7,013 bases of DNA from Acidimicrobiales bacterium (GTDB lineage Bacteria; Actinomycetota; Acidimicrobiia; Acidimicrobiales; Iamiaceae): the NCBI GenBank assembly GCA_020439605.1, contig JAGQSI010000100.1, positions 1 through 7,013 on the forward strand, in the 5' to 3' direction. Every line of letters starts with the position of its first letter. The first letter of the stretch is position 1. Below the pieces are notes generated by a model that was given only the letters and a program-made list of their open reading frames with translations, had not been told where the DNA came from and searched no databases. Position numbers and translations under genes: made by a program. Below are positions 6,969 to 7,013 of the stretch, in pieces.

Positions 6969-6993
6969 GCATCGTTCCGTGTGGTCGATGCGA
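6967..6993 (-). promoter_or_regulatory. Leader hairpin next to the ribosome-binding site
   Basis: TCGCATCG (6967-6974) and CGATGCGA (6986-6993) are perfect 8-bp inverted repeats with an 11-nt loop. The 3' arm in the transcript shares two bases with the GAGGTG site. Folding could limit ribosome access, or the palindrome could be a protein-binding site. I see no convincing -35/-10 pair in the 20 bases left at the window edge, so the promoter is probably upstream of the window. Confidence 0.5.
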
Positions 6994-7013
6994 CAGAGGC
7001 CGGTTTCGCTTCA

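Overview
The window holds two co-directional genes on the minus strand. The moderately GC-rich DNA, GTG starts, an LPxTG-type sorting signal and a secreted von Willebrand A (VWA) protein with a long Ig-like stalk suggest a Gram-positive, high-GC organism, most likely an actinobacterium (Actinomycetota). That is inference; there is no rRNA or other marker to fix the lineage.

Positions 1623-6956 encode one giant surface protein of about 1777 residues. In order it has a signal peptide, a VWA domain with an intact MIDAS metal site, three SpaA/CnaB-like domains each with a plausible Lys-Glu-Asn isopeptide triad, eight Ig-like repeats of about 117-128 residues, one DUF11 domain, a Thr/Pro/Glu linker, and an LPRTG motif with a membrane anchor and basic tail. 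The layout fits a covalently wall-anchored adhesin: a ligand-binding tip on a stiff stalk. The 26 cysteines fall as exactly two per predicted domain across 13 domains. Repeats 4 and 5 are a recent tandem duplication. The leader (6963-6993) carries a GAGGTG ribosome site, which favours the ATG at 6956 over the GTG at 6965, and an 8-bp hairpin that overlaps that site.

Positions 1541-1622 form a short intergenic gap with a perfect 14-bp inverted repeat just past the adhesin stop codon, probably its transcription terminator.

Positions 1-1540 hold the N-terminal 513 residues of a UvrD/Rep-type superfamily 1 DNA helicase that runs off the left edge. Its motor motifs begin only near residue 180, after an N-terminal region I do not recognise. 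Nothing in the sequence links the two genes functionally; they look like neighbours separated by a terminator. No sortase, RNA gene, CRISPR array, insertion sequence or attachment site is visible.
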